64,000 nt of DNA, from contig NZ_AP026708.1 in assembly GCF_026000375.1 (NCBI RefSeq), positions 2,516,001 through 2,580,000 of the forward strand, in the 5' to 3' direction. Position numbers and translations under genes: made by a program. Position 1 is the first letter of the stretch, and each line of letters starts with the position of its first letter. Shown here piece after piece: positions 35,504 through 43,804 of this stretch. The DNA comes from Pseudodesulfovibrio portus. GTDB taxonomy: Bacteria; Desulfobacterota; Desulfovibrionia; Desulfovibrionales; Desulfovibrionaceae. The notes under the pieces are model-generated. The model was not told the origin of the DNA and searched no databases. It saw nothing but the letters and a program-made list of their open reading frames with translations.

Positions 35504-36661
35504 TTAGCCGAAGGTTATGGTGTCTCCGTTTCCGAGGTAGGCCTTGTCCTTGGAGCGGAACCGGGCGGTTCCCTCGACCACCGGATACCCGGCGGTGATG
35601 AACTTCTTGGCGCAGAGCACGCCGGTGCAGTGGTTGCAGCCGATGCGCTCGAAGCCGTAGTCGCCCAGGGAGATGACCAGGTCGTCGTACTTGGGGTCCC
35701 AGTCATCGAACGGCGAGATGTGCAGCCCGCCGTAGATGCCGTAGCATTTGTCGTTCTCGTACTTGATCTCGGTGTAGGCGGTCTCGGCGAAGCGGATGAT
35801 GCCCTGGTGGCAGCAGCCGGTGACGGAGACCAGTCCCTTTTCGGCCACGTTGAAGTAGAGCGACTGCTCCCCGTACACGCGGCAGATGATGGGGATGGCG
35901 AACACGTAGCTCGCCATGCCCGGGATGACCGGGTTGAGGCCGGTCTTGACCGTGATCAGCTTGCCCTTGTGGCCGCAGTCCTTGATGTACTGCAGCCCCT
36001 CGGGGTAGAAGCCTTCCGGGATGTAGATGGTGATCTCGGGGTCGTACTTCAGCGCCACCGGGAGGCCCCAGAAGTGGTCGAAGTGCTCGTGGGAGAAGAA
36101 CAGGGCTTCGATCTCCTTGTTCTCGAGCATCTTGTCGATGCCTTCCCGCTTGAAGCACTCGTCGCACCACTTGTAGGACCAGCCCACGTCCAGGAGGAAC
36201 TTGCGCTTGTTGCCGCTCATTTCCTCCACCTCGACCAGGGCCGCGTAGCCGCCCGCGTTGTCGGGGTTGACCGAGTTGGCGTGGATGATCTCCCACGCTT
36301 CGTCGAGCTTGTTGGGCAGCAGGTGCTTGATCTGGGCGATGCCCTCGTCGTAGGAGCCCTTGCCGAGGCCCTTGCCGTTGCCGAAGGGCGGCCAGTTGTA
36401 GTCGTACTGGTTGACGAGCAGCCCGCCGGCGCCCTTGATGTCGCCCATGAGCGTGCCGTTGTCGAACCAGCTGGTCTCCGAGATGTTGGTGACCTTGACG
36501 GACCGGCACATGCCGATATCGGTCATCTTGCGCTCGGCCTGTGTAAAGTGCTGTTTGCGTGCGGGCGAGTATGAATACAGCCCCATGGCGCCCAGCAGGC
36601 CGACGCCCACGCCGGTTGCGGCTCCCTTCAGGAAGTCGCGTCGATTCATGTTGTCTGACAT
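35504..36661 (-). CDS. Tat-exported metallo-beta-lactamase fold hydrolase
   Basis: 385 residues. A Tat signal is clear at the N-terminus: RRDFLKG at residues 7-13 followed by a glycine-rich hydrophobic stretch (GAATGVGVGLLGAMGLYSYS). The MBL metal motif is HEHFDHFWG (H-x-H-x-D-H) near 190-198, with further candidate ligands in TGCCHQG and GGLHISPF. It resembles the MBL branch that includes 7,8-dihydropterin-6-methyl-4-(beta-D-ribofuranosyl)aminobenzene-5'-phosphate synthase-like proteins (VTGCCHQGI, IYGGLHI). Cysteines near the end (GCNHCTGVLCAKKF) are also found there. Exported cofactor-dependent function likely; substrate unknown. 19 bases downstream of the membrane-protein gene. Confidence 0.85.
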   Translation of the reverse strand: MSDNMNRRDFLKGAATGVGVGLLGAMGLYSYSPARKQHFTQAERKMTDIGMCRSVKVTNISETSWFDNGTLMGDIKGAGGLLVNQYDYNWPPFGNGKGLGKGSYDEGIAQIKHLLPNKLDEAWEIIHANSVNPDNAGGYAALVEVEEMSGNKRKFLLDVGWSYKWCDECFKREGIDKMLENKEIEALFFSHEHFDHFWGLPVALKYDPEITIYIPEGFYPEGLQYIKDCGHKGKLITVKTGLNPVIPGMASYVFAIPIICRVYGEQSLYFNVAEKGLVSVTGCCHQGIIRFAETAYTEIKYENDKCYGIYGGLHISPFDDWDPKYDDLVISLGDYGFERIGCNHCTGVLCAKKFITAGYPVVEGTARFRSKDKAYLGNGDTITFG

Positions 36662-36680
36662 GCGATTCTCCTGTTCCGGG

Positions 36681-38099
36681 CTATTTGCCGGGGATGATGT
36701 TGACGGCCGCGTACACTGCGGGCAGGGCCCAGACGGTGACGAAGTAGAAGACCACGCCCATGACGATGCCTGCGGTCAGGCCCACGCCGAACCGGGGGGT
36801 CCAGCGGACGTCCCTGACGGCTTCCGCGCGCGCTTCGTGATCGGATTCGATCTCTTCCGCGGTCTTCGGGACCATCTTCCATGCGGGCCAGTTGTCCATG
36901 AACCAGTGGTGGACCAGCCAGATGTTGACCAGCCAGATCATGGGGATCATGGGGAACTGTTGCGGATGGGAGAAGCCCTTCTGGGTGCCCAGGAACAGGT
37001 GCGAGGTCTTGTAGTACACGATGTACAGGGCGATTGCGCCGACCGTGGTCGCGACGGTGCGGATCAGCACGTTGACGGGCATGGAGTACTTCTTGGGCCA
37101 GTTGTCGCAGTAGAAGGTGATGAACAGGGCCGGGACCAGGAAGAAGATGGCCATTTCACCCACGTGCAGCCAGCGCCAGTCGGGCGCGAATGCGCGGCGG
37201 GTTCCCCTGATGGCTTCGCCCCAGGTCAGTTCCTGCGCGAAGTAGAGGAAGAAGTGCATGGCCAGGGCGATGGCGATGATGCCGAAGAAGCATGCGAACC
37301 GCCGTGCCCAGTCGTTCTTGATCAGGTTGAAGGGATAGCGTTCCCAGATGGTTTCCACCAGCCAGACCACCACGGTGCAGCACATGATCCACGACACGTG
37401 GAAGTTGCCGGACACGGTGTCCGCGAACTGTTCCCAGTACGGCGGCGCGATGGAGGTGAAGTACTGCCACGGGTGATACAGGATGCCCATATGCGGGTGC
37501 ATGGTCACGAAGTAGACCACCGTGGACAGGAAGAAGGTCATCACCAGGATGGAGAAGCCCTTGGCGGGCTGGGTGAGCTTCTGCCACGGCGCTTCTTCCA
37601 TGGCGACCACCCATGCCGGCGAGAGCCAACTGGCGATGGCCGCGAACATGAGAATGGCGAGGGCCGAGTACTCGATGGCGAAGAAGCTGGTCACGCCGGG
37701 CAGCTTCTCAAGCTGTTCCGGGTTGAAGTAGGCCAGGCCGTAGTTGCCGAGCAGGCCTTCGAAGAAGCCCTTGATCAGGGCCACCAGGATGACTGCGGAA
37801 ATGATCGTCAGGATCGCTCCCTTGATCACCGGATGCGTTGTCTCAAGCCATTTGCGCTTGAACGGCCAGAAGTTGAAGATGTAGACCATCCAGATCATCA
37901 TGATCAGCCACCAGCGGCAGTACATGTAGCCCACGTACGGCGTGTACATGCGCATGATGCCGCGCGGGTCCTGGAAGATCCACCAGGTCGCGTAGAATAC
38001 GGCGAGCGTCAACACCAAGCTGACCAGTGCGGGAATGGGTCCCGACCAGCGCTTGACGAGTTTGCGCTCCTCCAAGTAGCCTTCGCCAAACCGTTCCAT
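36681..38099 (-). CDS. Tryptophan-rich polytopic membrane protein of unknown function
   Basis: 472 residues with about ten to twelve membrane helices and many Trp, Tyr, Phe and His in the helices (for example YCRWWLIMMIWMVYIFNFWPF and WLVNIWLVHHWFMDNWPAW). Histidines within helices (MHPHMG, MHFFLYF, HHWFMDNW) could bind haem or metal, but I see no standard haem or Fe-S motif. It is encoded just upstream of the Tat-exported MBL protein and downstream of a GntR gene, so it may be its membrane partner or a transporter for its substrate. I do not recognise the family. Confidence 0.75.
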   Translation of the reverse strand: MERFGEGYLEERKLVKRWSGPIPALVSLVLTLAVFYATWWIFQDPRGIMRMYTPYVGYMYCRWWLIMMIWMVYIFNFWPFKRKWLETTHPVIKGAILTIISAVILVALIKGFFEGLLGNYGLAYFNPEQLEKLPGVTSFFAIEYSALAILMFAAIASWLSPAWVVAMEEAPWQKLTQPAKGFSILVMTFFLSTVVYFVTMHPHMGILYHPWQYFTSIAPPYWEQFADTVSGNFHVSWIMCCTVVVWLVETIWERYPFNLIKNDWARRFACFFGIIAIALAMHFFLYFAQELTWGEAIRGTRRAFAPDWRWLHVGEMAIFFLVPALFITFYCDNWPKKYSMPVNVLIRTVATTVGAIALYIVYYKTSHLFLGTQKGFSHPQQFPMIPMIWLVNIWLVHHWFMDNWPAWKMVPKTAEEIESDHEARAEAVRDVRWTPRFGVGLTAGIVMGVVFYFVTVWALPAVYAAVNIIPGK

Positions 38100-38168
38100 A
38101 AGTAACCTCCTCGTTGCAGGGGTTGCCGGGTTGCGGGCCCCACCCCGTCTCCCGGTCGTGTTCGGTTG

Positions 38169-38444
38169 TCATTGCCCGGCGCTTCGCGGGCCGCTCCCTG
38201 CCATGGCTTCGTATACGGCCTTGAGCAGGGTTTCGCGGTCCGTGGAGTCCGGGTCCAGCCCCAGTCGTTGTGCTTCCATAGAAAGCATTTCCGGGGGGAA
38301 GTCCCCGGCGATGGCCCCCAACCCGTCCGCCATGCGCGATGCGCTCCGCGGCACGGGTTGATCATCGCCGACGGCCTCGGCGGCACCGTGCCGCCCGGCC
38401 TTGAGACCTCCCCTGAAAAGTTGTCTGCGCGTCATGCTTGCCAT
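38169..38444 (-). CDS. Small protein with twin-arginine-like N-terminus
   Basis: 91 residues, overlapping the end of the GntR gene by 13 bases. The N-terminus MASMTRRQLFRGG resembles a Tat motif (R-R-x-[LF]-[FL]), yet the next 25 residues are polar and no hydrophobic stretch follows, so export is doubtful. The rest is a helical stretch rich in Leu and acidic residues (about 48-91, EMLSMEAQRLGLDP). Start at 38444 with GAGG about 9-10 bases upstream. It could be a small partner of the MBL/membrane-protein pair. Function unknown. Confidence 0.65.
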   Translation of the reverse strand: MASMTRRQLFRGGLKAGRHGAAEAVGDDQPVPRSASRMADGLGAIAGDFPPEMLSMEAQRLGLDPDSTDRETLLKAVYEAMAGSGPRSAGQ

Positions 38445-39187
38445 GTCTGAATTCCCTCGTCCTGTTCCGCTTTCTCCCTCAGGGAGCGGAAGATCAGATC
38501 GTTCATGGGCACCTGCTCGCGTTCTTCCAGAACTCGGCACATGCGCAAGAAGTAGTTGGCCGTTATGGACCGGGCCCACTCCGCGTCCCGGGCGCGGAAT
38601 GCGTGCAGGAGCTTGATATGGTCCGCGAAGATCGCCTCGCGCTCGTCGCGGCGCATGGAGAAGAAGAAGTCGTAGGCGGGCATGTCCGCCGAACATATCT
38701 GCTCCACGGTCCGCACCAGGAAGTCGTTGCCCGTGCCCACGGCGATGAGCCGGAAAAAGGTCAGGCTCTCGGACCAGACCCGCTCGGTGGACTCCTGGAA
38801 AATGGAGCGCGAGATGTTCACGCTGCACCGCTTCAACTCGTCCAGGTGGCGTTCGCCGATGCGCTCTGCCGCGTGCTCGGCCACCATGGGCATGATCATG
38901 TAGGCCGCTTCCAGCTGGTCGGCGATGGCCTTTTCAGGGCTCAGGTTCAGGTCCAGGGGGTTGTCGTGGGCGCTGGAGATGCCCACCCGGAGGTAGCAGC
39001 CGCTGCCCCGCCTGATGGAGACCAGCCCCCGCGCCTCCAGGGAATGGAGGATGGATCGCAGGGTGTTGCGGCTGACGTCGAGCAGCTCCACGAGCCTGCG
39101 TTCCGGCGGCAGCCTGTCGCCGGCCTTGAGTTCCAGGTCCTGGATGACCTGCCCGAGTTTTTCAAGCGCCTTGTCTTTCTTTCCCAT
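38432..39187 (-). CDS. GntR (FadR subfamily) transcriptional regulator
   Basis: 251 residues. The winged helix occupies about 5-75 (GDRLPPERRLVELLDVSRNTLRSILHSLEARGLVSIRRGSGCYL, the GntR hallmark), and the C-terminal FCD-type all-helical ligand domain (about 95-235) is rich in His/Glu (EAAYMIMPMVAEHAAERIG, ADHIKLLHAFRARDAEWAR), suitable for metal-assisted carboxylate binding. The chosen ATG (39187) follows an AAGGAC; alternative starts at 39223 and 39235 lie within the operator. Palindromes TTGG-N5-CCAA upstream (39223-39235, 39326-39338) suggest autoregulation. It likely controls the downstream small protein, membrane protein and MBL genes. Confidence 0.9.
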   Translation of the reverse strand: MGKKDKALEKLGQVIQDLELKAGDRLPPERRLVELLDVSRNTLRSILHSLEARGLVSIRRGSGCYLRVGISSAHDNPLDLNLSPEKAIADQLEAAYMIMPMVAEHAAERIGERHLDELKRCSVNISRSIFQESTERVWSESLTFFRLIAVGTGNDFLVRTVEQICSADMPAYDFFFSMRRDEREAIFADHIKLLHAFRARDAEWARSITANYFLRMCRVLEEREQVPMNDLIFRSLREKAEQDEGIQTWQA

Positions 39188-39222
39188 GGGAGACACGCCG
39201 TCCTTGCACTGTTGTTGTGCCA

Positions 39223-39235
39223 TTGGAGTTACCAA
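39223..39235. promoter_or_regulatory. Candidate GntR operator 1 (TTGG-N5-CCAA)
   Basis: TTGGAGTTACCAA, a 13-base near-palindrome directly upstream of the GntR coding region. FadR-like repressors typically bind TGGT-Nx-ACCA sites. Confidence 0.5.
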
Positions 39236-39325
39236 TTACCGGTCCGCAACATCGACAGACAAATATATTTTGCCGATGGTGTTATATTGGACCAGAAATT
39301 AGCATTTTTTGACCCAATAAGACAA

Positions 39326-39338
39326 TTGGTAGAACCAA
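39326..39338. promoter_or_regulatory. Candidate GntR operator 2 (TTGGTAGAACCAA)
   Basis: A perfect 5-bp-arm palindrome, TTGGT-AGA-ACCAA, upstream of the GntR gene; fits the TGGT-N3-ACCA type. Confidence 0.6.
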
Positions 39339-39361
39339 CTGTATTTCCGACTACAAAAGTG

Positions 39362-39372
39362 TGGTTGAACCA
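39362..39372. promoter_or_regulatory. Candidate GntR operator 3 (TGGTTGAACCA)
   Basis: TGGTTGAACCA, same TGGT-N3-ACCA pattern as operator 2, centred 35 bases from it. A partial copy, TGGACCA, lies at 39288-39294. Confidence 0.55.
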
Positions 39373-39455
39373 GTTGGGAATCGGTCCTGAAAAAAGGAGC
39401 CGCGCCCGGCGATGCGGACGCGGCGGAATGACGGGGCGAGGAGCCGGGCGACCGG

Positions 39456-39980
39456 CTACAGGTTGTACTGGTACTTGACGGCCACGGACAGGTTGAAACG
39501 TTGCCCCTTGAGGATGTCCGGGCGCTTGACCCGGCCGCTGGCGGCGAGGATGGCGTTTCCGGCCGCACGGTCCAGGGCCGGATCGCCCGAGGACCTCCGG
39601 ATGCGGACGTCCGCAAAGGTGTCGTCGTCCCGGATGCTGAAGGAGTACAGGACGTTGCCGATGAGGCCGGACAGGTCTCCGCCCGCCTGGAACTTGCGCC
39701 GCTCGACGGCCTCCCTGACCTGCTGGAAGTAGCGGCGGCGGGCCTGCCTGAGCAGCCGCCTGGCCGCGCTATCCGCCGAGTGTTCGCTGCCCGTGTCCAC
39801 GGCCTGCTCCAGGGCCATGCCGTCCCCGGCAGGGACGTCGGCGGCGATGGCGAAGTCAGCCGGGATGATCATCTCGTCGCCGCCCGCCGGGTCGTCCATC
39901 CGCCAGTCCAGGTCAAGCCCCCACATGTGCAGGAAAAACGAGGCCGCGATGCAGAGGCCGAGAATCTGGTTCCGCGTCAT
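39456..39980 (-). CDS. TonB-like energy transducer (C-terminal TonB domain)
   Basis: 174 residues. A single N-terminal membrane helix (about 5-22, ILGLCIAASFFLHMWGL) followed by a short linker (about 25-75, acidic rather than proline-rich) and a TonB C-terminal domain (about 85-174: GLIGNVLYSFSIRDDDTFADVRIRRSSGDPALDRAA). In the Ton system it transmits proton-motive energy from ExbB/ExbD to an outer membrane receptor. It starts 4 bases before the end of the exbD gene (overlap), so the three form one operon. No receptor gene is near. Confidence 0.85.
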   Translation of the reverse strand: MTRNQILGLCIAASFFLHMWGLDLDWRMDDPAGGDEMIIPADFAIAADVPAGDGMALEQAVDTGSEHSADSAARRLLRQARRRYFQQVREAVERRKFQAGGDLSGLIGNVLYSFSIRDDDTFADVRIRRSSGDPALDRAAGNAILAASGRVKRPDILKGQRFNLSVAVKYQYNL

Positions 39981-40414
39981 GGCCGTCCCCCTGCCCCGGC
40001 GTGCCCGTCGGTGGACCGGGTGACGATGACCAGGTTGCTGAACCCGTGCGTCCGGACGAGGTCCACGATGCGCACGAAGTCCTCCACCCGGGCCTCGGGG
40101 TCGGCCTTGAACAGGATGTTCTGCGGCTGTTTGCCGAAGGGCAGCCCGGCGATGACCCGCAGCCGGTTGTCCAGGGCGTCCCGGGTGATGGGCATGGCGT
40201 CCCAGGAAAGCCCGCCGTCCGCGCGCAGCTCGATCTCCATGGAGGTGCCGTACACGGGCGTGGAGGACTCCGCCGGGGGCAGGTCCATGTCCATGCCCCT
40301 GGCCGCGAACACCGTGGAGACCACGAAGAAGATCAGCAGGATGAAGACCACGTCCAACAGCGGGGTGATGTCCGGCGCGGCCGGGCGCGGCCTGGCGCGT
40401 GTCCAGGAGATCAT
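39977..40414 (-). CDS. Biopolymer transport protein, ExbD/TolR family
   Basis: 145 residues: cytoplasmic N-terminus, one membrane helix (about 16-38, ITPLLDVVFILLIFFVVSTVFA) containing the essential aspartate in PLLDVVFILL, and a periplasmic domain with ILFKADPEARVEDFVRIVDLVRTHG, the family's C-terminal signature. Works with the ExbB/MotA-type channel encoded upstream to use the proton gradient. The start overlaps the exbB stop by 4 bases. Confidence 0.93.
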   Translation of the reverse strand: MISWTRARPRPAAPDITPLLDVVFILLIFFVVSTVFAARGMDMDLPPAESSTPVYGTSMEIELRADGGLSWDAMPITRDALDNRLRVIAGLPFGKQPQNILFKADPEARVEDFVRIVDLVRTHGFSNLVIVTRSTDGHAGAGGRP

Positions 40415-41016
40415 GCCCGGTCCCCCGGAGTTTTCAGCTGGTCGAGAAAGACGTTGGCCGCATGCTGCATGGCGTAGGCGGTCTTTTCGTACTGGTTGCA
40501 GAACCAGCGGTGGGCCAGCAGGGCCGGGAGGGCCACGGCCAGCCCGGCGGCGGTGGTCAGCAGGGCCTGCCAGATGCCGTTGGCCAGGAGGGTGATGTCC
40601 ACGTTGCCCGAAGCGGACAGGTTGGAGAAGGTCGAGATCATGCCGATCACGGTGCCCAGCAGCCCCATGAGCGGGGCGGCGGTGGCCACGGTGGCCAGGA
40701 ATTCCAGCCGCCTGTTCAGGGCGAAGAGCAGCCCTTCCCCGGCGTGCAGGATGTCCTTTTCCTTGCGCTCAACGGGCTGGGCGCTGAAAAAGGCGGCAAA
40801 GAGGGGCGCGTAGAACGGGGCCGCGTCCTCCATGTGTTTCAGGGCCGATTCGGCCTGGTTGTCCCGGAACAGGGCCAGGGCCGGGTCGAGCTTGTCGGGC
40901 GAGGGGAAACGTCGGGTGGTGTAGGCGAGAAACCGTTCGGCGATGACCGCCAGGGAGAGGATCGAGAGGGCGAGAATGGGCCACATCATGAGGCCGCCCT
41001 GTTCCAGGATATTCAT
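40411..41016 (-). CDS. Proton channel subunit, MotA/TolQ/ExbB family
   Basis: 201 residues with three membrane helices: about 8-26 (GGLMMWPILALSILSLAVI), about 108-128 and about 150-172. The motif ATAAPLMGLLGTVIGMISTF is the ExbB/TolQ signature, and TTAAGLAVALPALLAHRWF marks the third helix. The start at 41016 is chosen because GGAG lies 7 bases upstream; an upstream ATG (41031) is less supported. First gene of an exbB-exbD-tonB operon. Confidence 0.93.
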   Translation of the reverse strand: MNILEQGGLMMWPILALSILSLAVIAERFLAYTTRRFPSPDKLDPALALFRDNQAESALKHMEDAAPFYAPLFAAFFSAQPVERKEKDILHAGEGLLFALNRRLEFLATVATAAPLMGLLGTVIGMISTFSNLSASGNVDITLLANGIWQALLTTAAGLAVALPALLAHRWFCNQYEKTAYAMQHAANVFLDQLKTPGDRA

Positions 41017-41186
41017 GTTTGACTCCGTCAACGAGTTTGAACGTCAATGCGAAACGCTCTGTCGATGTCGGCTGGTGTGGGGAGCGGCCGTCTGCTCGGC
41101 AGGTGAGAAACCTCGTCCGTCCGGGGGCTTGGACGGGCACGGGAAGAATCGTATACCGTCTCCGGCCGGAATTCAAGGGGGGCGGA

Positions 41187-42458
41187 TCAGCTCCCGCCGT
41201 TTCGGATGCGGAGGGTGTTGACGGCCTCGTTGAGGGAGACCAGGACCGTGTCGAAGGCGTCGGGTTTCATGCCCACGAACCGTTCCGGCTCCGTGGAGCA
41301 GAGGATGAGCACCGTGCGCAGCACGTCGTTCTGATAGAAGGGCTTGGCATAGTAGGAACGGATGCCGCGCGGGATGAACAGGGCCCAGTCGATGGGCTTG
41401 ATGGAGTCCATGGTGTCGTCCACCACCAGGTGGTCCAGGCCGAAGCGGTCGATGTCTTCGGCGATGGTCCCCCGGTAGGAGAACTTCTCGCCCGGCTCCA
41501 TGTCCGCCAGGGGCGTTCCCGCTCCAAAGACCTGGACGGTGTCGTTCTTGGCCCGGATGTCCGAGAGCATGACCGCGTTGCACCGCTTGCTGATGTCAGG
41601 GTGTTCCAGGGCCTGGCTGAGCATGGCGGCCAGGTTGGGCGCGTCGCTGAACGCGGCCTGGACGTTGCGTCTGAGCCTGCCCGCGTCCTTCCGGTCGTTC
41701 TGCACGGGCGTGACCGACATGCGGACCAGGGCGGTCTGCTTCCACGGCACCCAGCGCAATTCGGCCTCGGCCTTGAGGGGCTCGCCCTGGTAGGTGTTGA
41801 ATGCGAGCTTCCCGCTCCACGGCTGGTAGGGCAGGTCGTTGAGGATGGCCCCGAGGTGTTCGAGGGAATGGGACGAGATTTCGGTGAAATGGGGCAGTCT
41901 GCCGGTGGTCGGGCTGGGCAGGCCGAACAGGTTGCGGGCCGCGGCATTGGCCTGGCGGAGCCTGAGCGACTGGTGGTTGATGAGCAGGATCGGGGTGGGC
42001 ACGTTGTCGATGCGCATGCGCGAGGCCGCCTCGCTGCGCTGGATGTCCCGGATCACGTCCACGGTGTCGCCCACGTCGAGGAGATAGCCGTAATAGTAGC
42101 GGGGGTCCGATGAATTCACCGCCCCGGTGAGCTTGAGCCACATGATGGAGTCCGCCGGGGTGTGCACCCTGAAGACCGTGGCCATGGTCTTGCCCTGGCT
42201 GACGGCGTCCAGGAATCTGTCCAGCAGGTGGGCGTCTTCGGGCAGGAGCATCTGCTTGCGGAAGGCCCGGTTCTTGAGGAACAGCCGGGCCGAGTCGCCC
42301 AGCGGATACAGCGGGTAGTCGTTGAGAAACTCGATGCGCGAGCGGGCGATCTCGATGCGCCAGAGCAGTGCCGGGAAATCGTCGACAAAGCTCCTGAGAT
42401 CCTGAATCGGTATGTCGTGGCCGACCTTCTGGCCTTCCGGTGTGGTGTCATGCGTCAT
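41187..42458 (-). CDS. PAS-domain protein without kinase or output domain
   Basis: 423 residues, soluble. Two PAS-like regions: about 20-145 (DDFPALLWRIEIARSRIEFLNDYPLY, then FRVHTPADSIMWLKLTGAV) and about 150-265 (RIDNVPTPILLINHQSLRLRQANAAARNLFGLP). The C-terminal ~150 residues resemble a GAF-like sensor (AAMLSQALEHPDISKRCNAVMLSDI). No HisKA, HATPase, receiver or enzyme domain is visible, so the protein may act as a sensory accessory to another signalling protein. It lies 86 bases downstream of a REC-kinase gene on the same strand. AGAGG lies before the ATG at 42458. Confidence 0.8.
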   Translation of the reverse strand: MTHDTTPEGQKVGHDIPIQDLRSFVDDFPALLWRIEIARSRIEFLNDYPLYPLGDSARLFLKNRAFRKQMLLPEDAHLLDRFLDAVSQGKTMATVFRVHTPADSIMWLKLTGAVNSSDPRYYYGYLLDVGDTVDVIRDIQRSEAASRMRIDNVPTPILLINHQSLRLRQANAAARNLFGLPSPTTGRLPHFTEISSHSLEHLGAILNDLPYQPWSGKLAFNTYQGEPLKAEAELRWVPWKQTALVRMSVTPVQNDRKDAGRLRRNVQAAFSDAPNLAAMLSQALEHPDISKRCNAVMLSDIRAKNDTVQVFGAGTPLADMEPGEKFSYRGTIAEDIDRFGLDHLVVDDTMDSIKPIDWALFIPRGIRSYYAKPFYQNDVLRTVLILCSTEPERFVGMKPDAFDTVLVSLNEAVNTLRIRNGGS

Positions 42459-42544
42459 GGTGGTTCCTCTTGACGCTATGGTGGTACTGCAATTGATTTC
42501 GGCGGTCAACGGGGTGTCGCCGGGAAAGCAGCCGTCTTTGGGGA

Positions 42545-43723
42545 TCACTCCCCGACCTTGGTGAAGGGGAGGGAGATGAAAAAGGTGCTGCCTTTGAACT
42601 GTTCGGTCTCGAACCAGATCTTCCCGCCCAGTTTCTCCACCAGATATTTGGAGATGGTCAGGCCGACGCCCGATCCGCTGAGTCGTTTGGTCATGACCTT
42701 TTCGCCGATTTCGAAGCTGTCGAAGATGGTATCCAGCTTGTCCTCGGGGATGCCGACACCCGTGTCCTTGACCGTGAAAAGGATCATGACCTTGTCCGTG
42801 TCCGTCCCAGCGAAATTGTCGGGGTCGATGCGGACGTCCAGGCTGACGTAGCCCTTTTCCGTGTAGCGGAAGGCATTGAGAAGGAGGATGTTCAGGGCCT
42901 GCATGGTCTCGGCGGGGGCTCCGTGCACCGACTGCGGCAGGTCGCCGCTGGCGTTGAATCTGAATTCGATGCCCTTTTTCTCTGCGTAGGCCTTGTAGAT
43001 GGCCGCCTTCTGGGAAACGGCCTTCATGAAGTCGAAGGCCTTGAAATCGATGACCAGGGCATCGGATTCGAGCATGGTCAGGTCGAGCAGCTGGTCGAAA
43101 AGATTGGCGAGATGGCCGGCCCCCTGGTTGATGGGGCGGATGAGCTCGAGGCGTTGCGGGTCGGTGTCCATCTCAAGCAACAGGCTGGAAAGCCCCATGA
43201 TGTGGTTGAGCGGGGTGCGCAGTTCGTGGCTGATGTTGGCCAGGAAGGCGGACTTGGCGCGGCTCGCGTCTTTCGCCTTTTCCCTGCTTTTCTCCAGTTC
43301 CTCGGTCCGCTGGCTGACCTTGGCCTCCAGCTCCTGGTTCTGGTTGTACAGGGCCAGATGGGTCTTGATCCGGGCCAGGACAATGGCCGGGTTGACGGGC
43401 TTGGTGAGATAGTCCACGGCACCGATGGCCAGCCCGAGGGCCTCGTCCTCGATCTGGGTCTTGGCCGTGATGAAGATGACGGGAATCTTTTGCGTGCGGG
43501 GATCGCTTTTGAGGCGGCGGCATACGTCGTACCCGTTCATTTCAGGCATCATGATGTCGAGCAGGATGATGTCCGGCAGGGAATCCTGGACGATTTCCAG
43601 CGCGGTCATGCCGTTCAGGGCGACCTGCAACTCATAGTCATTCCTGAGGATTTCTACAAGCAGGTCGATGTTCAAGCGGTTGTCGTCAACAACGAGGACG
43701 GTTGGGCGGTCGGGTGATTCCAT
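42545..43723 (-). CDS. Receiver-histidine kinase (REC-HisKA-HATPase)
   Basis: 392 residues, soluble. Receiver at about 1-120 (TVLVVDDNRLN, phospho-acceptor in IILLDIMMPEMNG, FITAKTQ, YLTKPVN), short coiled coil (about 125-160), HisKA (acceptor histidine in NISHELRTPLNHIMG) and HATPase (ILLLNAFRYTEKG, DTGVGIP, GSGVGLTISKYL). A front receiver means the kinase is itself controlled by a phosphorelay. GGGAG lies a few bases before the ATG at 43723. Probably co-transcribed with the PAS-only gene downstream. Confidence 0.93.
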   Translation of the reverse strand: MESPDRPTVLVVDDNRLNIDLLVEILRNDYELQVALNGMTALEIVQDSLPDIILLDIMMPEMNGYDVCRRLKSDPRTQKIPVIFITAKTQIEDEALGLAIGAVDYLTKPVNPAIVLARIKTHLALYNQNQELEAKVSQRTEELEKSREKAKDASRAKSAFLANISHELRTPLNHIMGLSSLLLEMDTDPQRLELIRPINQGAGHLANLFDQLLDLTMLESDALVIDFKAFDFMKAVSQKAAIYKAYAEKKGIEFRFNASGDLPQSVHGAPAETMQALNILLLNAFRYTEKGYVSLDVRIDPDNFAGTDTDKVMILFTVKDTGVGIPEDKLDTIFDSFEIGEKVMTKRLSGSGVGLTISKYLVEKLGGKIWFETEQFKGSTFFISLPFTKVGE

Positions 43724-43804
43724 GGTGCTCCCGCTCGGGTTTACGTTCTGATTTTCTGGGAGAGTATGTCTCCCTGATCAGCGGAGTCAATTATAGACCG
43801 ACGA

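Noticed and set aside
38169-38300. True Tat-exported small protein
   Set aside because: The RR motif is not followed by a hydrophobic stretch, so export cannot be claimed.
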